DNA from: Akkermansiaceae bacterium | GTDB lineage: Bacteria; Verrucomicrobiota; Verrucomicrobiia; Verrucomicrobiales; Akkermansiaceae | Assembly (NCBI GenBank): GCA_905181965.1 | Contig: CAJIZY010000005.1 | Location: 124,001-188,000, forward strand | Length of the DNA: 64,000 bases | Direction of reading: 5' to 3' | Shown: positions 48,268 through 56,652 of the stretch, in pieces | Layout of the letters: the number at the start of each line of letters is the position of its first letter | Numbering within the stretch: position 1 is the first letter of the stretch | Translations under genes and position numbers: made by a program | The notes under the pieces: generated by a model | What the model was told of the DNA's origin: nothing | The model's database searches: none | What the model saw: only the letters and a program-made list of their open reading frames with translations

Positions 48268-49293
48268 ATGATGACCTCTCCCAATTCCCTAGCTGTTGAG
48301 AATCTCTCGGTTTCTTATCCTGACAGTAAGGAGCCGGCCCTTCAAAAAGTTACTTTAAATGTAGCCGCATCTTCAATCTTAAGCATTGTAGGGGCCAGCG
48401 GTAGCGGTAAATCAACTCTTCTACGCGCCCTATGTGGCCTTGAGTCCCCAGCAAGTGGGACAATAAAACTTGGGGGTCAAGTTCTCTGCAGTTCAGCCAA
48501 ATTCGTCCGCCCCGATCGGCGGAAAATCGGTTTGGTTTCCCAAAGCGGCGACCTCTTTCCGCATCTTAACGTGTTTCAAAATCTAGGATATGGATTGACA
48601 AATTGGCGCCGTGCAGACCGAAAAACTCGTTGCAAAGAACTACTTGAAGCAATCGGCCTTCCTAATTTTGAAAAGCGCTTTCCTCATGAACTTTCAGGCG
48701 GAGAAAAACAGCGTATCGCACTAGCCCGAGCTCTTGCACCACGACCTCCTCTTCTGCTCCTAGATGAGCCTTTCAGTAACCTCGACTCAAATCTTCGCCA
48801 ATCCCTGCGACGACTTACAGCTGACATTCTTCGAAAAGAGAAAACAACGACTATTTTCGTCACCCATCATCCTGAAGACGCCCTTTCCACTGGAGACTCT
48901 ATCGCAGTAATGGATTCTGGAACCATTATCCAATGTGACACCCCACGTAATCTTTGGAGAAACCCTGTATCACCGGTAGCCGCCTCGCTCTTTGACCAAA
49001 TTAACCAGCTTCCCTCTTCTAATTTTCCCAATTGGCTACGGGCTAATGAACTCGAGCTCGTTGAAGAAAGCCATGGAGGCTTTACCTCCGGCATAATCCA
49101 CGAGATTGAATTTTTTGGGAAGACTCAGATGGTCTATGTGAAAATTCAAAATAATCTGACTCCCGTAATTGTAGAAGTAGCTTCGGAAGAAAAATATCAA
49201 ATCGGATCCCCCATCAGCATAAAACGCAAAAGATTGAAGGCAATTCAAAGCAAGAGATTGTCAACCGAACATAAGCAAGGAATCTGTTTTTAG
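48268..49293 (+). CDS. Ferric iron ABC transporter ATP-binding protein (FbpC-like)
   Basis: 341 residues from ATG 48268; an in-frame ATG at 48235 would overlap the permease gene by 32 bases, and ATG 48271 is also possible. Walker A GASGSGKST, Q-loop in LVSQSGDLFPH, signature LSGGEKQRIALARALA, Walker B LLLLDEPFSNLD and H-loop FVTHHPEDAL are all present. The C-terminal about 100 residues form a TOBE-type regulatory domain (FFGKTQMVYVKIQ). It powers iron import through the permease. The operon has no obvious terminator hairpin after the stop. Confidence 0.92.
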   Translation: MMTSPNSLAVENLSVSYPDSKEPALQKVTLNVAASSILSIVGASGSGKSTLLRALCGLESPASGTIKLGGQVLCSSAKFVRPDRRKIGLVSQSGDLFPHLNVFQNLGYGLTNWRRADRKTRCKELLEAIGLPNFEKRFPHELSGGEKQRIALARALAPRPPLLLLDEPFSNLDSNLRQSLRRLTADILRKEKTTTIFVTHHPEDALSTGDSIAVMDSGTIIQCDTPRNLWRNPVSPVAASLFDQINQLPSSNFPNWLRANELELVEESHGGFTSGIIHEIEFFGKTQMVYVKIQNNLTPVIVEVASEEKYQIGSPISIKRKRLKAIQSKRLSTEHKQGICF

Positions 49294-49299
49294 ATTACC

Positions 49300-49425
49300 T
49301 TGTTCCCGATGCAGAGCCCCCCCCAAGTTATCTTTACTTTAATGATTTTCTCTGGAGTGCAAGCTCCTCCCTGTTCTGTGGTTTAGTGCGTGTGTGTGTG
49401 TTGTTCCCATAGATGCAGGGGGGGG
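49300..49425. repeat. Imperfect direct repeat with C8 and G8 tracts in a gene-free gap
   Basis: TTGTTCCCGATGCAG (49300-49314) recurs as TTGTTCCCATAGATGCAG (49401-49418), with ATA inserted. The first copy is followed by AG and then C8 (49317-49324), the second directly by G8 (49418-49425), so the two tracts could also pair. A (TG) run lies at about 49389-49401. The gap 49294-49628 contains no gene that I can support. Confidence 0.6.
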
Positions 49426-49628
49426 CGTTCTTAAGATCCACATCGTAATTCTTGGACTCCTCCTTCAATTTCTCTGGTGTGAAAGCTTATTTCAAACAAT
49501 CGAGATTGGGAGACCACTAAATAAAGCCACTTCAATCCGAAATTAGGTCGTTGATCTGTGAATCCTGAAAGCTCGTTGTTCAGCTTATTAGGGTCAGTGC
49601 CGCTCAACTCCGAGGACAACGCGAATGA

Positions 49629-50330
49629 TTGATTGGTGGACAGGCCCGCGTCGCCGACTCGACAGGAAAATGGCAGATGACCCCGCTCCGTCGCGATCAC
49701 TTTCTTAACAAACTCCCTCCCGCTGCGCCCCGAAGAACCGTTCTCACGGGAGTGACCATCAAAGATGTTTCCAGCGAGCTCGTTGGTAATTTCGGCGTGC
49801 TCTTTAGTAATTTCGATCGCGGCGCAATTCGTGTGCTCGATGGAAGTGGATTCGATGAAGCTCTCGGAGAACACAACGTCATTCCAGATGGGAACCGAGG
49901 TGGCGGCATGTGGCTCAACAGTGGAACCTACAGTCCACCCGGCCCGGATGCTCCCAACGATCCGAATGCTCCAGGAGCCGTAATCACTTTCGATTTAGGA
50001 ATAAACACGGCGCTTCATTCAGTTACTGTTTGGAACTACAATGAAACTGCGCGTCCAGATCTTGTGAACCGTGGGGCCAACGACGTCGAAATCTTAATCG
50101 CAACAAGCGAAGGGGGCGAATTCACCTCGATCGGGGACTTCAATTTTACTATCGCGCCCGGTGTAGCAAATCAGAACTTTGGTCAAATCATTGATCTTTC
50201 CTCTTTTCCGGAGACAGGTGATGCACGCTTGGTGAGATTTAACATCAAGTCAAATCATGGTGGGGACGATAACTTCGTGGGACTCAGCGAGGTGCGCTTT
50301 AACATCACTTCGGAATCGCACGCAAGGTGA
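49629..50330 (+). CDS. Discoidin-like domain fragment, probably a remnant of a larger secreted protein
   Basis: 233 residues without a signal peptide. From about residue 40 the sequence matches a beta-sandwich domain common at the ends of secreted verrucomicrobial proteins: KDVSSELVGNFG, GMWLNSGTYSPPGPDAPND, ITFDLGINTALHSVTVWNYNETARPD, DVEILIATSEGGEF, VRFNIKSNHGGDDNFVGLSEVRF. The first about 40 residues are not domain-like and there is no export signal, so the start is doubtful and this is likely a stranded C-terminal piece. Its 3' end overlaps the convergent small gene at 50305 by 26 bases. It lies in a patch of repeats and fragments between two solid operons. Confidence 0.45.
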   Translation: MIGGQARVADSTGKWQMTPLRRDHFLNKLPPAAPRRTVLTGVTIKDVSSELVGNFGVLFSNFDRGAIRVLDGSGFDEALGEHNVIPDGNRGGGMWLNSGTYSPPGPDAPNDPNAPGAVITFDLGINTALHSVTVWNYNETARPDLVNRGANDVEILIATSEGGEFTSIGDFNFTIAPGVANQNFGQIIDLSSFPETGDARLVRFNIKSNHGGDDNFVGLSEVRFNITSESHAR

Positions 50331-50580
50331 AGAAGGCCTGAAGCCTTTCCCAAGCTGAGTGTTTTCCAAAGGCATCTTCTGTCTTCGGGAAAGTGATCTG
50401 ATAAATTCGGTCCAGCCAGCAATCCCCTTTGCCAAACCCCTTTAATTTTACACCCAGGGTCAGACCATCATCGGAAAGTTCAGTGGAAGCGACAGAGTCT
50501 TCACGAACGTCGTGCTCGGGAGAACCATACTCCGCGGTGTTGGTGTAAAACCATGACTTCACTTGAACTGATTTTGCCAT
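50305..50580 (-). CDS. Stand-alone C-terminal domain of a PVC haem-propeller type protein
   Basis: 91 residues. KSWFYTNTAEYGSPEHDV and LSDDGLTLGVKLKGFGKGDCW resemble the C-terminal beta domain found after the propeller and cytochrome parts of large PVC haem-binding proteins, but nothing of the rest is present. An AGGAAGG Shine-Dalgarno-like sequence (50586-50592) sits five bases before ATG 50580, so translation as a small protein is possible. No signal peptide. Either a relic or a reused domain. The 153 bases from here to 50733 hold no gene. Confidence 0.45.
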   Translation of the reverse strand: MAKSVQVKSWFYTNTAEYGSPEHDVREDSVASTELSDDGLTLGVKLKGFGKGDCWLDRIYQITFPKTEDAFGKHSAWERLQAFFTLRAIPK

Positions 50581-50733
50581 GGCTGCCTTCCTGGGAGGCT
50601 TGGTAAAGTGGATCTCACTTCCCCGTCCTAGTCGTAAACACCTGTTCTTACGATGGCCAAGAAGCCAAAAAACTCATCCAGAAAGATCTCTCAACTCTTT
50701 TACGTAGGAAGAACAATACCTTAGAAACGTACT

Positions 50734-52083
50734 ATGCTCACAATATCCGGATCCAAAGGCGAAGCTTTCTGCGACGGCATGACCCGCCGTGGCTTCTTAC
50801 GAATCGGGGGTCTTGGTCTCGGCGGAGCCTCCCTTCCTCAACTGCTCCAAGCCGAAGCGACCACGCCTAAAAAGCTAGAACACAAGGCGGTCATCATGGT
50901 TTTCCTCGCTGGCGGCCCGCCACACCAAGACATGTGGGACATTAAAACTGAAGCTCCCTCCGGTATTCGTGGCGAATTTAATCCTATCTCCACTAACGTC
51001 CCAGGCATCCAAATTGGAGAACTCTTCCCAAAAATGGCTGGTATGATGGACAAATTTTCCGTCATCCGTTCGATGGTTGGGGCCGGTGGAGGACACGACG
51101 CAGTCCAGTGCCTGACCGGTCGAAAACTTCAGGGCCCTCAACCCTCTGGCGGTTGGCCTTCGATCGGCGCTGTCCTCTCCAAGCTTCAGGGCCAAGTCAC
51201 TCCAGGAGTCCCCTCATTTCTCGGCCTCTCGCCAAAATGCGGACACGACCAATGGGGCGACCCAGGTAAGCCAGGCTTCCTTGGGCCTTCCCACGCAGCC
51301 TTCGCGCCGTTCCGCGGAGGCGGAAAGGATGATATGATCCTTAAAGATATCTCCATCGAACGACTTGCGGACCGCAAAGCTCTCTTAAAATCCTTCGACA
51401 ACTTCCGGCGAGATGTCGACTCCTCTGGTGCCATGACAGGGATGGACACTTTCACCGAACAAGCTTTCGGGGTTCTCACTTCCTCAAGGCTCGCCGAGGC
51501 TTTTGATCTTTCCAAGGAAGACCCCAAGATGGTCGAGCGCTATGGAAAAGGAACCGAGAAACTCACTGCAGATGGGCCTTGGAAGCGGCTCGATCAGTTC
51601 CTGATGGCCCGTCGACTCGTCGAAGCCGGAGCCCGCTGCGTCACCCTAGGCTTCTCTCGATGGGACTGGCATGGCAACAACTTCGGTCGTGCGCGTACTG
51701 ATTTCCCTCTCCTCGACCAAGGCATCACCGCGCTCGTCCAGGACCTCCACGACCGCGGTCTCTCCGACGATGTCTCAGTTGTCGTCTGGGGCGAATTCGG
51801 ACGCACTCCAAAAATCAACGACAAAGGCGGGCGTGATCACTGGCCGAAAGTCTCAACGGCTCTCCTTGCCGGCGGAGGCATGACCCACGGGCAAGTCATT
51901 GGATCCACGACTCGTGATGGCGGAGAAGCCGATGACCGACCTGTCGAATTCCAGGAAGTCTTTTCGACTCTTTACCATAATCTTGGCATCGATGCCCGCC
52001 GCACCACGATCGACGATCTTACAGGTCGCCCCCGTTTCCTTGTTGATTCCCAACACGCTCCTATGAAGGAACTTGTCGGATAA
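50734..52083 (+). CDS. DUF1501 family protein, Tat-exported
   Basis: 449 residues; the twin-arginine motif [20 protein letters not shown] begins at residue 16, so ATG 50779 is an alternative start. Conserved blocks: [93 protein letters not shown]. This is a different DUF1501 subtype from the other three copies (PPHQDMWD instead of PSHIDLFD, and a longer C-terminal block). It leads a four-gene operon with a BIG2-DUF1549/1553 protein, a PPC protein and a cytochrome-WD40 protein. Here DUF1501 precedes its cytochrome partner, the reverse of the other pairs. Function unknown. Confidence 0.92.
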   Translation: MLTISGSKGEAFCDGMTRRGFLRIGGLGLGGASLPQLLQAEATTPKKLEHKAVIMVFLAGGPPHQDMWDIKTEAPSGIRGEFNPISTNVPGIQIGELFPKMAGMMDKFSVIRSMVGAGGGHDAVQCLTGRKLQGPQPSGGWPSIGAVLSKLQGQVTPGVPSFLGLSPKCGHDQWGDPGKPGFLGPSHAAFAPFRGGGKDDMILKDISIERLADRKALLKSFDNFRRDVDSSGAMTGMDTFTEQAFGVLTSSRLAEAFDLSKEDPKMVERYGKGTEKLTADGPWKRLDQFLMARRLVEAGARCVTLGFSRWDWHGNNFGRARTDFPLLDQGITALVQDLHDRGLSDDVSVVVWGEFGRTPKINDKGGRDHWPKVSTALLAGGGMTHGQVIGSTTRDGGEADDRPVEFQEVFSTLYHNLGIDARRTTIDDLTGRPRFLVDSQHAPMKELVG

Positions 52084-52105
52084 GTTTCACGCACCACCAG
52101 CGCCC

Positions 52106-54601
52106 ATGCCCAAGCTCCCCATCATCGCGGCATTCGCCCTCTTTCTTTCTTGTGCGTCTGCCCAGTCTTCAAATCTCGCTTTCGAAAACTCCTCACCTAT
52201 TACCCTAGAACACCTACACGATACCCACCAACTTGTCCTCACTCAGGAATCGCAATCTCCCGGTCAAACAACAACCGACCTCACTCACACCGCCACCTAC
52301 ACCAGCGATCCACCCAATATCATTACTGTCTCCCCCTCCGGTCTCGTGACCGTTCTCACCGCTGGCGAAACCACTCTCACTGCCACCCACGGTGACCTCA
52401 GCATTTCGAAGCCCATCAAAGTGGCTTCTGCTGAGACCACCGCCGTTTCCTTCACCAACGACTTTGTTCCCGTCCTCTCAAAATACGGCTGCAACGGAGG
52501 AGGATGCCACGGGAAAGCCGCCGGCCAAAATGGCTTCAAACTTTCTCTTTTTGGCTACGAACCCTGGAACGACTATAACTATCTTGTTCGCGATTCCCGG
52601 GAGCGCCGGATCTTTCGAGCCGCTCCAGAACATTCTCTCCTTGTCCTCAAAGCGACCGGCGAAATCCCTCATCAAGGAGGCTCACGTCTTAAAAAGAATT
52701 CGCCTGACTACCAGGCCATCATTCGCTGGATCAAACAAGGTCTTCCCAACGACCCCAAGGAATTTCCCAAAGCCACCTCCATCTCAGTCTTTCCAAAGGA
52801 ACGCCTGACACAGCCCAACTCCCAACAACAACTCCGCGTTACCGCTCACTTCTCTGACAACTCGACTCGCGATATTAGCCACCTCGCGCAATACGAATCC
52901 AACGATGAAGAACGAGCCAGCGTCACGATGGATGGTCGCGTCACGATGGGTGACATCCCTGGTTCAACCTCCATCATGATCCGCTTCCAGGAACACGTTG
53001 ATGTCTTCCGCGCGATCCTCCCTCTCGGAGCACCCGTCGAAAACCTTCCGCAACCCGCGAACTTCGTCGACCAACACATCTTTACTCAACTTCAGACTCT
53101 CGGGCTTCCTCCCTCAGAAAAGAGCGATGACGCCACTTTCCTCCGGCGTGTCACGATCGATATCGCAGGACGCCTTCCTAGCATCGAGGAAACCAACGCT
53201 TTTCTGAGCGATAATGCACCCGATAAACGGGCGCAAAAAATCGAACAACTTCTCGCGTCTCCAGACCACGCTGATTATTTCGCCGGAAAATGGGCCGCTA
53301 TCCTCCGCAATAAACGCGCCAAACCTGAACACGCCCGAGGCTCTGTTGCCTTTCATCAATGGCTCCGAAACGCCCTCTATAACAACCGGCCCTATCACCA
53401 AATCGCGCGCGAGTTTCTCACCGCTTCCGGAGAAACCGGCACCAATCCACCCGTCGTCTGGTATCGCACGGTTCGCGACAGCAAAGACCAACTTGAAAAC
53501 GTTGCTCAAGTTTTTTTGGGAGTCCGTATGCAGTGCGCCCAGTGCCACCATCATCCTTATGAGAAGTGGAGCGAAGATGACTACTACGGTTTGCAGGCTT
53601 TCTTCTCACGCATCACCCGAAAACCTGGTCTGCAGCCTGGAGAAGAAATCGTTCTTCACAATCGGGGGCAAGCCACCTCTAAAAATCCCCGCACCGGCAA
53701 AACACTAAAACCAAAACCCCTCGGAGGAAAAGAACTCACGATTCCATCCTATGAAGATCCTCGCGAACACCTCGCCGATTGGATGATTAACCCAGCAAAT
53801 CCTTTCTTCGCCAAGATGCTCGTTAACCGCTACTGGAAACACTTTTTTGGCCGTGGACTTGTTGATCCCGAAGACGATCTACGCGTCACCAACCCCGCAA
53901 CCCACCCCGAATTATTAGAGAGCCTTGCATCTGATTTCATCGCCAACGGATACGACCTTAAAAGGCTCATTCGCACCATCACCAACTCCCACACCTACCA
54001 ACTCTCGGCCATTCCAAATCAGCATAATTCCGAAGATAGCCAGAACTACTCGCGCTTTTACCCGCGACGACTTCCTGCCGAAATCCTACTCGATGGGATC
54101 AACACCGTCACCGGAGCAAATGAATCGTTCGCCGGCCAACCTGCTGGAACCCGCGCGATTCAGCTTCCGGATGATACCTTCTCCAAATCCTCCTATTTTC
54201 TCTCTGTCTTCGGACGCCCCGATATGAACAGCGCATGCGAATGCGAGCGCAGTGCCGATGTCAATCTTGCGCAAGCGCTCCATCTCGTAAATTCGAACAA
54301 CATTCGACTCAAGCTCTCTTCCGACCAATCACGTCCCGCAAATCTCGCAAAACAAAAGGACGCGCAACCTCAAAATCTTCTCACCCAACTCTATCTCCAC
54401 GCCCTTTCCCGCCCACCCCAACCAGAAGAACTCGCCACTGCGCTTGCTTATTTGCAGAGAAAGCAAAACGAACCTGGACCTACCTCACCCAAAGAAGACA
54501 ACAAGACGGCACCGGTCGATCCAATTCTCCCCACCCGCCAAGCCTACGAAGATCTCATTTGGGCCCTCCTCAACACGAAGGAATTCCTCTTCAACCACTG
54601 A
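52106..54601 (+). CDS. BIG2-DUF1549-DUF1553 protein with CX4CH site
   Basis: 831 residues from ATG 52106 (PKLPIIAAFALFLSCASA signal peptide); an upstream in-frame ATG overlaps the previous gene and is less likely. A BIG2-like domain (YTSDPPNIITVSPSGLVTVLTAGETTLTA) occupies about residues 30-110. GCNGGGCHGKAAGQNGFKLSLFG follows, with Cys129, Cys134 and His135: two Cys separated by four residues rather than two. DUF1549 (FLRRVTIDIAGRLPSIEE) contains CAQCHHHPYEKW, and DUF1553 has ADWMINPANPFFAKMLVNRYW. The haem-site spacing is a feature of this subfamily. Secreted; acts presumably with the DUF1501 protein encoded 22 bases upstream. Function unknown. Confidence 0.9.
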   Translation: MPKLPIIAAFALFLSCASAQSSNLAFENSSPITLEHLHDTHQLVLTQESQSPGQTTTDLTHTATYTSDPPNIITVSPSGLVTVLTAGETTLTATHGDLSISKPIKVASAETTAVSFTNDFVPVLSKYGCNGGGCHGKAAGQNGFKLSLFGYEPWNDYNYLVRDSRERRIFRAAPEHSLLVLKATGEIPHQGGSRLKKNSPDYQAIIRWIKQGLPNDPKEFPKATSISVFPKERLTQPNSQQQLRVTAHFSDNSTRDISHLAQYESNDEERASVTMDGRVTMGDIPGSTSIMIRFQEHVDVFRAILPLGAPVENLPQPANFVDQHIFTQLQTLGLPPSEKSDDATFLRRVTIDIAGRLPSIEETNAFLSDNAPDKRAQKIEQLLASPDHADYFAGKWAAILRNKRAKPEHARGSVAFHQWLRNALYNNRPYHQIAREFLTASGETGTNPPVVWYRTVRDSKDQLENVAQVFLGVRMQCAQCHHHPYEKWSEDDYYGLQAFFSRITRKPGLQPGEEIVLHNRGQATSKNPRTGKTLKPKPLGGKELTIPSYEDPREHLADWMINPANPFFAKMLVNRYWKHFFGRGLVDPEDDLRVTNPATHPELLESLASDFIANGYDLKRLIRTITNSHTYQLSAIPNQHNSEDSQNYSRFYPRRLPAEILLDGINTVTGANESFAGQPAGTRAIQLPDDTFSKSSYFLSVFGRPDMNSACECERSADVNLAQALHLVNSNNIRLKLSSDQSRPANLAKQKDAQPQNLLTQLYLHALSRPPQPEELATALAYLQRKQNEPGPTSPKEDNKTAPVDPILPTRQAYEDLIWALLNTKEFLFNH

Positions 54602-54612
54602 AGCCTATCCCG

Positions 54613-56652
54613 GTGTTCCCTTTATCTTTCGCATTCTCTCCTTCAAATCTTTTAGCGTTCACAGTTCTGTGCTCGCCCGCCTTGCTCGCACAACTCCCAA
54701 ACCCTGATTTAAAAACAGTCTTCCCCCAGGGCCTGCAAGCTGGCACCTCAACCGAAATCACGATCGGCGGAAGCGAACTCGAAGAAACAACGGCTCTTCA
54801 CTTCTCACACCCCGGGCTCACCGCCGAAGCCATCCAGCATTCCGCTACCGACTACTCCCCCGCCAAACCCAATCCTCTTCGCTACCGTATCACAGCCACC
54901 CCCGAAACTCCTGCCGGTATATACGAAGTCTCTGCTCAAACCCGCCTTGGCCTTACAGCTCCACGTGCCTTCGTCGTCAGTCACCTTCCTGAAAAAAATC
55001 ACGGCACCAATCACTCGCCTGAGACCGCTGAAATCCTCCCCCTCGACTCCATCGTTAATGGCCACGCCGATAACACCGCAATCGACCATTACAAAATCAC
55101 TCTTGCCCAAGGGCAAACTGTCCACCTCCACTGCCAAGCTCAAGTCATCGACTCCCGCTTGGATCCCACCCTTGTTCTACTCTCTCCCGATGGTCACGAA
55201 CTTGCCCGTGACAATGATCGCTCCACTCACAACCGCGACGCATCCATTACTTTCAAAACTCCCACCGCCGGCACTTACCTGATCAAGATTCACGATGTAA
55301 CCTTTAGTGGCGGTGTTGAGCACCCTTATCGCCTGATCGCTGCCACCACAGCGGTTCCCGATATTGATACCTCTTTCTTGCGCACCAAAGACCACCCCAC
55401 AGATACTACGGTAACTCTCTCAAAATCTCCGAGTTATCATTCCTTTTCTGCCAAAAAAGATCACCCGCTTTGGATCGAACTTCTCTCCGCACGCCTGCAT
55501 CAACCTTCCGATTCCCTCCTAATAGTCGAACAAGTGACGACCGACCAAAACGGCAATACACAATATAAGGAAATCGCTTCCAACGACGACTTCATCCTTC
55601 CAAACGGCGGCCGCCATTGCCCTCTTCGAACAAGTGACTCCGCAATCAAATTTAATCCACCTGCCGACGGGCAATATCGCCTCACCCTTCTCAATCAATT
55701 TAGCAAGCCTGCTTCCGCTAAACTCCGCATCCGCCCCCCTGCCTCTGGTTACAAGCTCATTGCCACCCCATGGCATTTGCACCAAAAAGACAAATCTCTT
55801 CCTCGGCAAACCACCATCATCCGTCAAGGTGGCACCGCACGGCTTCGAATCTTCGTCATCCGAGATTCGGGATTCGACGAAACCATCAATCTCTCAATCG
55901 ACGGTCTCCCCCCCGGGCTCGACTTCCACCCCAAATCAATCCCCCCTGACAAAACAACCGCTACCCTCATCCTTACCTCACAACCAAACGCTGCGCCAGC
56001 CCATAGCTTTCTAACCATCAAGGGAACAAGCAACGAAAAGATCACCGCCGCCCAACCCGCCACCTCATCTTGGCACGTTGGAAATTGGGACGCCGAACGC
56101 CATCAGACCCGCCTCGCCCAACTTTTCCCACTCAGCATTACACACGCTGAAAAAGCACCTCTTGTCCTCAGTCCCACCGCCTCTTCCTTCACATATAAAA
56201 TTGGAGAAACTCTCGAGATCCCATTCAAAATTACCAAAAATGCCGAAATCAAAGGCGAGATTACAGTCACCCTGATCAATTCCCCTCACTCCAAACCACC
56301 TCAGATCAAAATCAAACCTGATGCGACAGAGGGGAAAATCACGATCCCGCTCAACGCATCCAACGATCTTAAAATCGCCCCAAACCAAACTCACCAATTC
56401 ACTCTTCAGGCCAACTTCACCCTGAGCCACCAAAACAATCTCCCCGCCCTCGAGAGCGCCAAAGCAGATCTCAAACACCTCGAAGATTTAGAAAAGTCAC
56501 TCAAAGCTGACTCCCAACCCATCCCGCCTGCGTTCAACACCGCCAAAAAGAAAGCCGCTGATTTCCTCCGCCAACAAAGCGAAAGGTCCAAGCCTCGCGA
56601 TCTCACCCACTCAGCTTATTCTTCGCTCCTCACTCTCACCATCACACCATGA
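54613..56652 (+). CDS. Secreted protein with PPC-type domains
   Basis: 679 residues from GTG 54613, eleven bases after the previous stop; it gives a signal peptide (VFPLSFAFSPSNLLAFTVLCSPALLA). No in-frame ATG gives a better start, since a longer frame reaches back only inside the preceding gene. A pre-peptidase C-terminal (PPC) domain lies at about residues 130-240 (GHADNTAIDHYKITLAQGQTVHL, TAGTYLIKIHDV). More beta domains follow and the C-terminus is helical (DLKHLEDLEKSLKADSQ). No catalytic motif is seen. PPC domains usually bind or scaffold. The stop overlaps the ATG of the cytochrome-WD40 gene. Coding strand strikingly C-rich. Confidence 0.82.
   Translation: MFPLSFAFSPSNLLAFTVLCSPALLAQLPNPDLKTVFPQGLQAGTSTEITIGGSELEETTALHFSHPGLTAEAIQHSATDYSPAKPNPLRYRITATPETPAGIYEVSAQTRLGLTAPRAFVVSHLPEKNHGTNHSPETAEILPLDSIVNGHADNTAIDHYKITLAQGQTVHLHCQAQVIDSRLDPTLVLLSPDGHELARDNDRSTHNRDASITFKTPTAGTYLIKIHDVTFSGGVEHPYRLIAATTAVPDIDTSFLRTKDHPTDTTVTLSKSPSYHSFSAKKDHPLWIELLSARLHQPSDSLLIVEQVTTDQNGNTQYKEIASNDDFILPNGGRHCPLRTSDSAIKFNPPADGQYRLTLLNQFSKPASAKLRIRPPASGYKLIATPWHLHQKDKSLPRQTTIIRQGGTARLRIFVIRDSGFDETINLSIDGLPPGLDFHPKSIPPDKTTATLILTSQPNAAPAHSFLTIKGTSNEKITAAQPATSSWHVGNWDAERHQTRLAQLFPLSITHAEKAPLVLSPTASSFTYKIGETLEIPFKITKNAEIKGEITVTLINSPHSKPPQIKIKPDATEGKITIPLNASNDLKIAPNQTHQFTLQANFTLSHQNNLPALESAKADLKHLEDLEKSLKADSQPIPPAFNTAKKKAADFLRQQSERSKPRDLTHSAYSSLLTLTITP

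Noticed and set aside
49431-49874. 147-residue open frame on the minus strand
   Set aside because: It overlaps the discoidin fragment antisense and shows no family motif, signal peptide or Shine-Dalgarno site.
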